A DNA stretch of 21,384 bases from Mobilicoccus sp032100225 (GTDB taxonomy: Bacteria; Actinomycetota; Actinomycetes; Actinomycetales; Dermatophilaceae): positions 1 through 21,384 of the forward strand of contig DAMDJY010000052.1 in NCBI GenBank assembly GCA_032100225.1, written 5' to 3'. Each line of letters starts with the position of its first letter. The stretch's first letter is position 1. Shown here one piece after another: positions 1-7,511 of this stretch. The translations under genes and the position numbers were made by a program. The notes beneath the pieces are model-generated. The model saw nothing but the letters and a program-made list of their open reading frames with translations. It was not told the DNA's origin and did no database searches.

Positions 1-3000
1 CGTCCTCGACGGCGTCCATCGCCTTGTAGATCCGCTTCTCCGAGACGGGGTGGGCCGTGCCGAGCGACTGCGCGAACAGGCTGACGCGTAGCTCCTGGAT
101 CATCCATCGCAGCGCGACGACATCGTCCGCGTCCCGCTCGGTGGCCGGCAGCGATTCGACGACCTTGACCCGCTCGGCCTCGACGGTGCGCACGATCTCC
201 AGCCGCTGCGCATCGCGCCAGGGTTCGGCCGGGGCCTTCTCGAGCCGTACGAGCATCCCCTGCAGGTAGCGGGGCAGATGACGGAGGTAGGTATGACCCG
301 TCTCGGCGACGAAGCCGGGGTGGACGAGGTCGGCGAGGTGGCTGTCGAGGTCGCTCTTGAGCGCGGCGAGATCCTTGTTCGACGGCTTCATGGCATCGAG
401 AGCCAGGCGGACCGACAGGGCGCGGTCGAGCAACGGGTGCACCCACTCGACGATCTCGATGACGGTCGGCACGATCTCCCGCTTGACCGCGGCGAGGGCG
501 TCCTCGAACTGCTCTGGCGTGCGGACGATCTCGGCGCCGACCGCGGTGAGTCGGCGCGCGGCGATCGCGTCGACCGCGGCGGCGAGGATGTCGTCGAGCA
601 ACGCAGGCATCGTGCCGTGTGGGTTGTTGCCGAGCGCGAGCTTCTGGGTGTTGCTCAGGAGCCCGAGAATGCGCGGCCACGGCACCTGCGTGTTGAGCAG
701 CAGGAGCCTGCGCAGTCCGAGGCGGGTGGCGCTGACCTGTTCGGCCTTGCCCGCGAGCACCTGCACGGCCACGGAGTCGCCCTGGTCCACCAGGGCCGGG
801 TAGCCCTGCACCTCCCGCTTGCCGACCCGCCGTTCGAAGACAGCGGGCAGCTCGGCGAGGTCGAAGGTCTTCAGGCCGGTGCGTTCGACGTCGCCGGCGG
901 CCTTGGCCATGGTGCTGCGCACGGCGGGCGCGAGCTCGGCCTGAAGTTCGGCGAGATCCTTGCTCTCGCCCAGCCGACGACCGCGGGGATCCTCGACGCG
1001 GAAGGTCATGCGCAGGTGGTCGGGCACGCGTGTGATGTCCCACTCCCCCGCCGGAACCCGATGCCCGGTGCGGATGAACAGGGCGCGGGCGAGTTCGTCG
1101 ACCAGCGGGACCCCCGCCTCCATCTCGGCCTCGTCGGCCTCGGCGAGGGCTGCCTGGGCGTGATCGGGCGTTGGGACGAAGTGCTTGCGGGTGGCCTTGG
1201 GCAGGCTCTTGAGCAGCGCAGTCGCGAGCTCGGGACGCAGGCCCGGCACCTGCCAGTCGAAGCCCTGCTCGTCGACCTGGTTGAGCTGCTCCACGGGGAT
1301 GTGGCACGTGACGCCGTCGGCGTCGCCGCCCGGCTCGAACTGATAGGTGAGCCGCAACCGCAGATCGCCCTGCACCCATTCGTGCGGATAGTCGGTGGCG
1401 TCGATCTCGTCGGCGTCCTCGGAGACAAGGAAGTCCTCGGTGAACGTCAGCAAGTCGGGACGCCGACGCCGCTCCTTCTTCCACCAGGCATCGAAATGGG
1501 CGCCGCTGACGACGGTCGCGGGAATTCTGTGCTCGTAGAACTCGAAGAGCGTCTCGTCGTCGACGAGAAGGTCACGGCGACGCGCACGCGATTCGAGATC
1601 GGCAAGCTTGGCGACGAGTTTGCGATTGTCGTGGAAGAACCGGTGCGGCGTGTCCCAATCACCCTCGACGAGGGCATTGCGGATGAACAGATCGCGCGAG
1701 ATCTCCGGGTCGATCGAGCCATAGCCGACCTGACGTTCGGTGACGATCGGCACGCCGTAGAGCGTGACCTTCTCGGCCGCGACGACCCCGGCCCGCTTGC
1801 GACTCCAGTGCGGCTCGGAGTAGCTGCGTTTGACCAGGTGAGCACCCGCCTCTTCGATGGCGGCGGGGTCGGTGGCGGCGTTGGTCCGAGCCCAGAGTCG
1901 GGTGGTCTCGACGAGTTCGGCGCTCATCACCCAGTCGGGAGTCGACCGCTTGAGGGCCGAGCCGGGCTGAATGGCGAATCGGGCCCCGCGGGCGCCGAGG
2001 TAATCGCGCTTCTCACGGTCGTAGACACCGATCTGGCTGAGCAGACCGGTGAGCAGCGCGCGGTGGATCTTCTCCGGCGTCGACGGATTCTGGTTGGGCT
2101 CGAGGTCGAGTTCGCGAACCGTGCTGGTGAGCTGCCCGACGAGGTCCTGCCATTCGCGAATGCGCAGGTAATGCAGGTACTCGTTCTTGCACAGACGCCG
2201 GAAGGCGCTGCCCGACAGTTCCTTCTGCTGCTTGCGCAGGTACTTCCACAGATTGAGCAGGGAGGTGAAGTCGGATTGTTCGTCCTTGAACCGTGCGTGC
2301 AACTGATCGGCCTGCGCCTGCTTTTCCAAGGGCCGTTCGCGCACGTCGTGAATCGACAGGGCGGCGACGATGATCATGACCTCGCGCAGACACCCCTCAT
2401 CGACGGCGGCGAGCATCATGCGGGCCAGCCGCGGGTCGACGGGGATGCGCGCGATGCGGCGACCGATGTCGGTGAGGCGGCGACGCGGGTCCGTCTGCTC
2501 GGGGTCGATGGCGTGGAGTTCGTGCAGCAGGCGCAGACCGTCGGTGACCATGCGCGAGTCCGGCGGCTGCACGAACGGGAATCGGCCGATGTCTCCGAGG
2601 CCCAGCGCGGTCATCTGCAGGATGACGCTGGCGAGGTTGGTGCGCAGGATCTCCGGGTCCGTGAACTCGGGTCGATTCGCGTAGTCGTCCTCGGTGTAGA
2701 GGCGGATCGCGATGCCGTCGCAGACACGCCCGCAGCGGCCCGAGCGTTGGTTGGCGCTGGCCTGGCTGATGGGCTCGATCGGGAGACGCTGCACCTTGGT
2801 GCGTTGGCTGTACCGGCTGATGCGCGCGGTGCCGGCGTCGACGACGTAGCGGATGCCGGGGACGGTGAGTGAGGTCTCGGCGACGTTGGTGGCGAGCACG
2901 ACGCGGCGACCGGAGTGGCGGCTGAAAACCCGGTGCTGGTCGGCGGCCGACAGGCGTCCGTAGAGGGGCAGCACCTCGGTACCGGGCAGGTTCATCCCGG

Positions 3001-4189
3001 CGAGGGCGTCTGCGGCGTCACGGATCTCGCGCTCACCGGAGAGGAACACAAGGATGTCTTCGCCGCTGCCGTCGCGGGCACGTTCGGCGGCGCCTCCCTC
3101 GGTCCAGAGCTCCTCGACGGCCTCGCAGATGCCGGTGACCTGGTCGACCTCGGTCTCGATGTCGGGCTTGCCGGGGGTCTTGTTCGGCTCGGTGCGCACG
3201 AGGGGCCGGTATCGGATTTCGACCGGGTAGGTGCGCCCGGAGACCTCGATGATCGGCGCGGGCGTGCCGTGCCGGTCGGCGAAGTGGGCGGCGAACCGCT
3301 CGGGGTCGATGGTGGCGGAGGTGACGATGACCTTGAGGTCGGGGCGTCGCGGCAGGAGCTGCTTGAGGTAGCCGAGCACGAAGTCGATGTTGAGGCTGCG
3401 TTCGTGGGCCTCGTCGATGATGATCGTGTCGTATCGGCGCAGGTCACGGTCGCGTTGGAGCTCGTTGAGCAGGATGCCGTCGGTCATCACCTTGACCAGG
3501 GTGTCGCGGCTGGATTCGTCGGTGAACCGCACCTGGTAGCCGGCCTGCTTGCCGAGATCGACCTCGAGCTCTTCGGCGAGGCGCTCGGCGACCGACCGCG
3601 CAGCGATGCGTCGCGGCTGGGTGTGACCGATCTGGCCGACGATGCCGCGTCCGAGTTCGAGGCAGATCTTGGGGATCTGCGTCGTCTTACCCGAGCCGGT
3701 CTCACCCGCGATGATGACGACCTGGTGGTCCCTGATCGCTGTCGCGATGTCGTCCTTGACGGCGGAGACGGGCAGGTCGGGGTAGGTGATGGTCGGCACC
3801 GACGCGGCTCGCCTGGCCTGATGCTCCAACGCCCGAGCCTTGCGCTCCTCACGCTGTTCCGGGCTCAGTTGTGAACGGCCACTACGGGCCTCTCCCCCAC
3901 GCCCGCGGTTCTCCCCACGACCCTGCCCGCGATTCTGTCCGCGACTCCGGCCACCGTTCTGCCCGTCGTCCGACGCGGTTTCGGAGCGACGCGGACGGCC
4001 CTGGCGACCTCTACCTCGTGGCCCCCGGCGGCCGGGTTCACGCGGCGATTCACTCTGCGCGCGCTCGCCCGAAGAGGGCGTCTGTTCGCCGGACGCGTCG
4101 CGCTCTTGCCGGGCCCGCGGTTCGGCGGGACTGGGCTGCTCGGGCGTGGGCGAATCGGACACGCCTTCCAGGATACGGGCGCGGTCCAT
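1..4189 (-). CDS. hrpA: ATP-dependent RNA helicase HrpA (DEAH-box), 3' end cut by window edge
   Basis: DEAH-box RNA helicase of the HrpA family, about 1396 codons visible, unwinding RNA with ATP in the cytoplasm. Seen directly: Walker A GETGSGKT at residues 162-169, DEAH at 259-262 followed by ERS, a TSAT motif III, and QRSGRCGR as motif VI. The C-terminal half matches the HrpA-specific region (DUF3418 type); the last visible residues (VSEKRIYKAMDAVED) lie close to the usual C-terminus, so only a few codons are missing. The start is the ATG at 4189: an in-frame TGA lies four codons upstream, and the ribosome site is weak. Residues about 50-105 form an Arg/Gly-rich, probably disordered extension (RGRGRQGRPRR, GQNRGQGRGENRGRGG) that could bind RNA. 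The 228 bases between this start and the next gene upstream hold no convincing gene. Long plus-strand frames opposite this gene are shadows of its codon bias. Confidence 0.96.
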   Translation of the reverse strand, partial: MDRARILEGVSDSPTPEQPSPAEPRARQERDASGEQTPSSGERAQSESPREPGRRGPRGRGRQGRPRRSETASDDGQNGGRSRGQNRGQGRGENRGRGGEARSGRSQLSPEQREERKARALEHQARRAASVPTITYPDLPVSAVKDDIATAIRDHQVVIIAGETGSGKTTQIPKICLELGRGIVGQIGHTQPRRIAARSVAERLAEELEVDLGKQAGYQVRFTDESSRDTLVKVMTDGILLNELQRDRDLRRYDTIIIDEAHERSLNIDFVLGYLKQLLPRRPDLKVIVTSATIDPERFAAHFADRHGTPAPIIEVSGRTYPVEIRYRPLVRTEPNKTPGKPDIETEVDQVTGICEAVEELWTEGGAAERARDGSGEDILVFLSGEREIRDAADALAGMNLPGTEVLPLYGRLSAADQHRVFSRHSGRRVVLATNVAETSLTVPGIRYVVDAGTARISRYSQRTKVQRLPIEPISQASANQRSGRCGRVCDGIAIRLYTEDDYANRPEFTDPEILRTNLASVILQMTALGLGDIGRFPFVQPPDSRMVTDGLRLLHELHAIDPEQTDPRRRLTDIGRRIARIPVDPRLARMMLAAVDEGCLREVMIIVAALSIHDVRERPLEKQAQADQLHARFKDEQSDFTSLLNLWKYLRKQQKELSGSAFRRLCKNEYLHYLRIREWQDLVGQLTSTVRELDLEPNQNPSTPEKIHRALLTGLLSQIGVYDREKRDYLGARGARFAIQPGSALKRSTPDWVMSAELVETTRLWARTNAATDPAAIEEAGAHLVKRSYSEPHWSRKRAGVVAAEKVTLYGVPIVTERQVGYGSIDPEISRDLFIRNALVEGDWDTPHRFFHDNRKLVAKLADLESRARRRDLLVDDETLFEFYEHRIPATVVSGAHFDAWWKKERRRRPDLLTFTEDFLVSEDADEIDATDYPHEWVQGDLRLRLTYQFEPGGDADGVTCHIPVEQLNQVDEQGFDWQVPGLRPELATALLKSLPKATRKHFVPTPDHAQAALAEADEAEMEAGVPLVDELARALFIRTGHRVPAGEWDITRVPDHLRMTFRVEDPRGRRLGESKDLAELQAELAPAVRSTMAKAAGDVERTGLKTFDLAELPAVFERRVGKREVQGYPALVDQGDSVAVQVLAGKAEQVSATRLGLRRLLLLNTQVPWPRILGLLSNTQKLALGNNPHGTMPALLDDILAAAVDAIAARRLTAVGAEIVRTPEQFEDALAAVKREIVPTVIEIVEWVHPLLDRALSVRLALDAMKPSNKDLAALKSDLDSHLADLVHPGFVAETGHTYLRHLPRYLQGMLVRLEKAPAEPWRDAQRLEIVRTVEAERVKVVESLPATERDADDVVALRWMIQELRVSLFAQSLGTAHPVSEKRIYKAMDAVED

Positions 4190-4417
4190 TGGGTTTCTTC
4201 ACACGGTTGGGAACGTCCGCTACCCGGCCGCGCGCTGCCCCATGCACCATGGCGAAGAGGCCAGACTCACCGCCGCCGTCGCAACGGTCGGTCGGATGCG
4301 TTTCTGGGTGGGCCTTTGCGTGTCCGAGCGCCGTGCCAGAACCGCCGCCAAGGCCACCCGGCACCTTCCCCTGCAGGCCCAACGCTACGAGCGCCGCGGC
4401 GGCTCCCATCATTGTGG

Positions 4418-5095
4418 CTACACCGAGCGTTCCCACACTTTGACAACCAATCTAGCTGTCGTACGATCTCGATTTATGAAGTCACGGGCTACTGTTGCCA
4501 CCCTCCCCGATTTGAGGTAGAGGCACGTAACCGGCTTCTCCTCAAGAGAGTTGAGTGCAACCCCGGAAACATTCGGAATAAGTGCACCCACAAGGCCGCC
4601 ATCCAGCTTCTGCCAGTCCAGCGCCTGGAGACAGCTGGAATACTCAGCTCCAGCTGGAACGGTTGCGGCGATAACACCGTTGGCAACCAAGAGTCCGTCA
4701 GCGAGGTAAAGACCGTCCTCATCAACCCTTTGACTGAACGGATTGACTTCGAAAGTGTCCCAGCTTGGCGACGACGGGGGCGCGTTTAAGTTGATTGCCG
4801 TTGTTTCGGAGACCACCACCTGGCCCTCATGGAAAACTGGCGGCGTCGGCACTACGGTCACGGTCGCTGCGTTTGATGGCGGAGCCATAGTGGGCGTGTT
4901 GGACGATGCCACGGACACTGGAGGTGCGGGGGCCGCAGCCTGACCTGTGGCTACCGGGGTGGGGGCCGGAGATTCGTTGAACAACTCGATCCAGGACGGT
5001 CCGAACTGCAACGCCGCCACCAAGAGGGTGACGACGAGCGCCAGACACCCCGCCCCTTTCACGCCCGAGCCCTCGCTGCCGCTTGTCGCGCCCAT
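4418..5095 (-). CDS. orphan membrane-anchored extracytoplasmic protein, function unknown
   Basis: 225 residues, no named family recognised. Visible architecture: short Gly/Ser-rich N-terminus (1-16), one hydrophobic segment at about 17-35 (CLALVVTLLVAALQF) that should anchor it in the membrane, a Pro/Ala/Thr-rich linker at about 42-88, and a C-terminal globular part (about 90-225) with only two cysteines, C155 and C191, which could pair outside the cell. The Cys17 lacks a proper lipobox. The pattern YxxC ... CLYLKSGRVATV ... VVKVW resembles, from memory, a domain often appended to secreted or anchored hypothetical proteins in actinobacteria; this is not a family assignment. The start ATG at 5095 has GGGAGG five to six bases upstream. 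Local G+C is clearly lower than in the neighbours (28 of 60 in 4441-4500; 32 of 60 in 4681-4740), suggesting separate origin. It ends 228 bases before hrpA, on the same strand. Confidence 0.75.
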   Translation of the reverse strand: MGATSGSEGSGVKGAGCLALVVTLLVAALQFGPSWIELFNESPAPTPVATGQAAAPAPPVSVASSNTPTMAPPSNAATVTVVPTPPVFHEGQVVVSETTAINLNAPPSSPSWDTFEVNPFSQRVDEDGLYLADGLLVANGVIAATVPAGAEYSSCLQALDWQKLDGGLVGALIPNVSGVALNSLEEKPVTCLYLKSGRVATVARDFINRDRTTARLVVKVWERSV

Positions 5096-5505
5096 GCGCC
5101 CTCCCGAATTCAGTTGTGGTTAGACGCATTACATCACCCGGGTGCGACAGTTTCCAGTCTCCCGGCCCGAGGCTGCCGCTTCGGTTGGTTGACGTTCTCG
5201 CCGACAGGCGAACGTTCGTGTTGTGACGCGACAGGACCGTCATCACCGACCCACTCACCGCTTCATCCCTCAACTGCCTGGCCCGTGTCCTCCACACACG
5301 TCGAGACGACCATCGATAGGGTCGGATCCTGGGCGACTCACTCTGAGGCGGCAGCATCACATGGAAGTGAGAAGCATGGGGCGTACTCGTAGACCAGGGA
5401 CTCACAGTTCCCCGCGAATGCCTGGCGTCACCCCTCAGTCCGAGACGTGCACGGGAGGACACCGCCCGTAGGAAGATGGGCCGCACACCCATCGAAGGAG
5501 ATCCG
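5096..5505. other. 410-base divergent intergenic region, no convincing gene
   Basis: Lies between the minus-strand orphan gene and the plus-strand ABM gene, so it should carry both promoters. A short plus-strand frame (5114-5392) has no homology or composition supporting it. Seen: a 10-base palindrome CACCCGGGTG at 5135-5144, 40 bases upstream of the orphan gene start, and a TAGGGT hexamer near 5317-5322 that could be a -10 element for the plus-strand genes, without a convincing -35. Neither is strong. Confidence 0.5.
5494..5500 (+). promoter_or_regulatory. Shine-Dalgarno GAAGGAG that fixes the start at 5506
   Basis: GAAGGAG lies five bases before ATG 5506. The in-frame ATG at 5476 would add ten residues not typical of the family and has no such site, so 5506 is preferred. 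Confidence 0.75.
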
Positions 5506-5826
5506 ATGATCCTCATCAACGTGAAGTTCTCTGTGAAGCCCGAGTTCGCCGACCGCTGGCCGCAGATCGCCGAGGAGTTCACCCAGGCGACGTTGGCCGA
5601 GCCGAAGAACCTCTGGTTCGAATGGTCGCGCTCGGTGACCGACCCCAACACGTACGTGCTGCTCGAGGCGTTCGAGGACGACGGCGCCGAGGCGCACGTC
5701 AACTCCGATCACTTCAAGGCGATGCAGGCCGAGTTCCCGCAGTACCTCTCGGCGACGCCGGACATCGTCAACGGCCAGATCCCCGCGACCGGCTGGGACA
5801 AGATGGCCGAGATCAGCGTCGACTGA
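5506..5826 (+). CDS. putative quinol monooxygenase / antibiotic biosynthesis monooxygenase (ABM) domain protein
   Basis: 106 residues, the usual length for a single ABM ferredoxin-like alpha+beta domain (YgiN-like). The order fits: N-terminal strand MILINVKFSVKP, helix with WPQIAEEFTQATLAEPKN, strand around WFEWSRSVTDPNTYVLLEAFEDDGAEAHVNS split over the middle, then a helix HFKAMQAEFPQYL. Such proteins are cofactor-free dimers that oxidise quinol-like compounds or act as heme/aromatic-binding relatives; the true substrate cannot be read from sequence. It is followed after 59 bases by the YCII gene on the same strand, so the two are probably co-transcribed. The family is well supported; the specific reaction is not. 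Confidence 0.85.
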   Translation: MILINVKFSVKPEFADRWPQIAEEFTQATLAEPKNLWFEWSRSVTDPNTYVLLEAFEDDGAEAHVNSDHFKAMQAEFPQYLSATPDIVNGQIPATGWDKMAEISVD

Positions 5827-5885
5827 CGCTATCCACGCACGCCACCTCGAACATCACGACCCCCCAAGACCGACGGAGGCCAGCC

Positions 5886-6239
5886 ATGGCGCAATACCTG
5901 TTGTCCGTGTTTCACGAGCCCGGTGTGCACGCGGCCGGCGAGGCGTACGAGTCGGAGGAGGACATGCAGGCGGCCTTCGCCGCTGTCGGCGCCTTCAACG
6001 AGAAGCTCCAGAGCAGTGGCGCCTTCGTGTTCGCGTGCGGCCTGACGCCGCCGGAGCAGGCCGTGGTGGTGACCCCCGGCGGCGGGCAGACCGACGGCCC
6101 GTTCGCCACCGACGCCCCCGCCTACGTCGGCGGGTTCTGGGTCGTCGAAGCCCCTGACGACGCCGCTGCCCACGCCCTCGCGGTCGAAGGCGCAGCCGCC
6201 TGCGGTCAGCGCCTCGAAGTCCGCCGCCTGCAGGGCTGA
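5886..6239 (+). CDS. YCII-related (DGPF domain) protein
   Basis: 117 residues. It carries the family's signature DGPF in GGQTDGPFATDA (about residues 70-77) followed by the expected VGGFWVVEAPDDAAAHALA stretch. YCII/DGPF proteins have a ferredoxin-like dimeric fold; in actinobacteria many sit beside an ECF sigma factor gene, but none is present here. Its partner is instead the ABM gene 59 bases upstream, another small ferredoxin-fold protein. Start ATG 5886 is preceded by GGAGG in GACGGAGGCCAGCC. A 21-base-pair hairpin begins 16 bases after the stop. Biochemical role unknown. Confidence 0.88.
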   Translation: MAQYLLSVFHEPGVHAAGEAYESEEDMQAAFAAVGAFNEKLQSSGAFVFACGLTPPEQAVVVTPGGGQTDGPFATDAPAYVGGFWVVEAPDDAAAHALAVEGAAACGQRLEVRRLQG

Positions 6240-6254
6240 CGCCGACCGATCTTG

Positions 6255-6306
6255 ACCAACGCGAGGAGCATCCGGGCTCAGACCTCCGGGTGTTCCTCGC
6301 GTTGGT
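6255..6306 (+). terminator. 21-bp hairpin, likely terminator of the ABM-YCII transcript, overlapping the GNAT 3' end
   Basis: Left arm 6255-6275 and right arm 6286-6306 are complementary at 19 of 21 positions around a 10-base loop. The two exceptions are G-U wobbles when read as plus-strand RNA but A-C mismatches in minus-strand RNA, so the structure favours the plus transcript. No T-tract follows. The right arm lies inside the last codons of the convergent GNAT gene, whose stop codon sits in the loop. Confidence 0.7.
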
Positions 6307-7336
6307 GTACGCAGGTGCTCGCAGTGGTCACGTACCCGAGCGACTCGTAGAGACCGAGGGCTCCGCTGGGGTTCTCGGAATCCACACCGAGGGCTGCCGC
6401 ATCCATGTCAGCGGCCGCGAAGCGACGCATCGACTCGATGAGCAGTGCGTGGGCGATGCCGCGACCGCGGTACTCGCGCAGCACCCCGAGCTGGTCGGTG
6501 TACCCCTCGCGGTGGTCCTCGCTCCAGTCCTGCTCGTAGGCACAGTTGAATGCGACGCCGACGACGCGGTCGGTTTCGGCGTCCAGCGCCAGGCACGACC
6601 ACTCGGGGCGGAAGGACGACGCAGCCAGATGGTCCACCCACATGGCGGGGCTGGTGTCGGCGTGCCCCCAGTGGTCGCGGAACGCAGCGTTCAGGACCTG
6701 CAACACCTCGTCGCTGCGATCCGGGTCCCACCCGCTGATCCGAATCCCGTCCGGCGTCACCGGCTCGGGGACGTCGGTCAGCGGGCGGCTCATCTCGAAG
6801 AAGTGGCGCTCGACGTGGAGACCGGCACGATCGGCCAGGTCGCGCACGTCGGCCTGGTCGACCGGGCACCAGAGGCGCAGGAGCAGCGGTCCGAAACCGG
6901 GCTCCCGGGTGGCACGATCCCAGGCACGGCCGTGGGCGATGTCCCAGGCGAGCACCGCACTACCGATGCCCTCACCTCGCCATTCGGGACGCACCCCGCC
7001 GCCGAGAAAGACGCTGCGCCGCTCGGTGACCGACCGGTTGCAGCCCGACCACGCAGTCGCCACGATCCGCCCGTCGGCGTCATAGCCCGCGAGCGTGTCC
7101 TCGCTGGGCACCGAACGCGGCGAATCCCAGAACTCCTGCAATCCACTCAGGGAGGTGCGCTCGGGGTTGCGGTCGAACGCCTCGACCTCGGCGTAGAACT
7201 CGGCGATGGCCGGCAGGTCGTCCCGTTCGAACGGACGCCAGGTGATACCAGGAATCGCATCGAGCGCGGCCCGCGCTTCACGTTCTGCATCGGACTCGGG
7301 CGTCGTCTCAGCCGGGTTCTCCGGGGTGTCGGTCAT
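6278..7336 (-). CDS. tandem-GNAT acetyltransferase
   Basis: 352 residues from ATG 7336, with two GCN5-related N-acetyltransferase domains. Domain 1 spans roughly the first half with acetyl-CoA motif RPEWRGEGIGSAVL; domain 2 has REYRGRGIAHALL and the typical late segment VDSENPSGALGLYESLGY. Both carry an R-x-x-G-x-G/A type pyrophosphate loop. The two-domain layout recalls mycothiol synthase (MshD) and other actinobacterial double-GNAT proteins, but the context and residues do not support naming it mshD. Start is uncertain: GTG 7369 and ATG 7357 are in frame upstream and none of the three has a clear ribosome site, so leaderless translation is possible (GTAAAT lies just upstream of 7369). The acetyl acceptor is unknown. 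It converges on the YCII gene. Confidence 0.85.
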   Translation of the reverse strand: MTDTPENPAETTPESDAEREARAALDAIPGITWRPFERDDLPAIAEFYAEVEAFDRNPERTSLSGLQEFWDSPRSVPSEDTLAGYDADGRIVATAWSGCNRSVTERRSVFLGGGVRPEWRGEGIGSAVLAWDIAHGRAWDRATREPGFGPLLLRLWCPVDQADVRDLADRAGLHVERHFFEMSRPLTDVPEPVTPDGIRISGWDPDRSDEVLQVLNAAFRDHWGHADTSPAMWVDHLAASSFRPEWSCLALDAETDRVVGVAFNCAYEQDWSEDHREGYTDQLGVLREYRGRGIAHALLIESMRRFAAADMDAAALGVDSENPSGALGLYESLGYVTTASTCVHQREEHPEV

Positions 7337-7432
7337 GGCGTGAGTGTCGCAGCCCATCCGGCCCCTCACCAGCGATTTACCGATGCATCACACGCTCGGA
7401 TGCTGCGCCGCACCGACACGAAGTCGGCCCCC

Positions 7433-7488
7433 GGCTGCCCTCCTACATGTCGCGGAAAGAATCCGACCATCATGCGGAAGGGGCAGCC
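7433..7488 (-). terminator. long imperfect hairpin after the bkd operon, possible terminator
   Basis: Minus-strand arms 7488-7471 and 7449-7433 form a perfect 8-bp GGCTGCCC/GGGCAGCC base, then one bulged base and nine positions with a single mismatch and two G-U pairs, closing on CATG/CATG with a 21-base loop. The wobbles fit minus-strand RNA. It starts 24 bases after the E2 stop codon. No U-tract. Confidence 0.5.
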
Positions 7489-7511
7489 AAGGGCCGCGGT
7501 GGCGTGACTTC

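Noticed and set aside
278..3874. Very long plus-strand open frames (864 and 319 codons) opposite hrpA
   Set aside because: The minus strand encodes a complete HrpA with all helicase motifs in order; the plus frames have biased, low-complexity composition with no domain and come from GC-rich codon positions.
4050..4436. Minus-strand frame of 128 codons between the orphan gene and hrpA, beginning with a hydrophobic stretch
   Set aside because: It overlaps the hrpA coding sequence by about 140 bases in another frame, turns Arg/Ala/Pro-rich, lacks a ribosome site and has no recognisable domain. A short real peptide from 4412 cannot be fully excluded.
5190..5225. SOS-box-like GAACGTTCG and short inverted repeat TCGCC/GGCGA
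   Set aside because: Does not match the actinobacterial LexA consensus TCGAAC-N4-GTTCGA in length or spacing, and no damage-response gene follows.
5114..5392. Plus-strand frame of 92 codons in the divergent gap
   Set aside because: No ribosome site, Ser/His/Pro-rich random composition and no domain.
6278..7336. Naming the tandem-GNAT protein mycothiol synthase (mshD)
   Set aside because: Two-domain layout is shared by several actinobacterial families, and no mycothiol-specific residues or neighbours could be confirmed.
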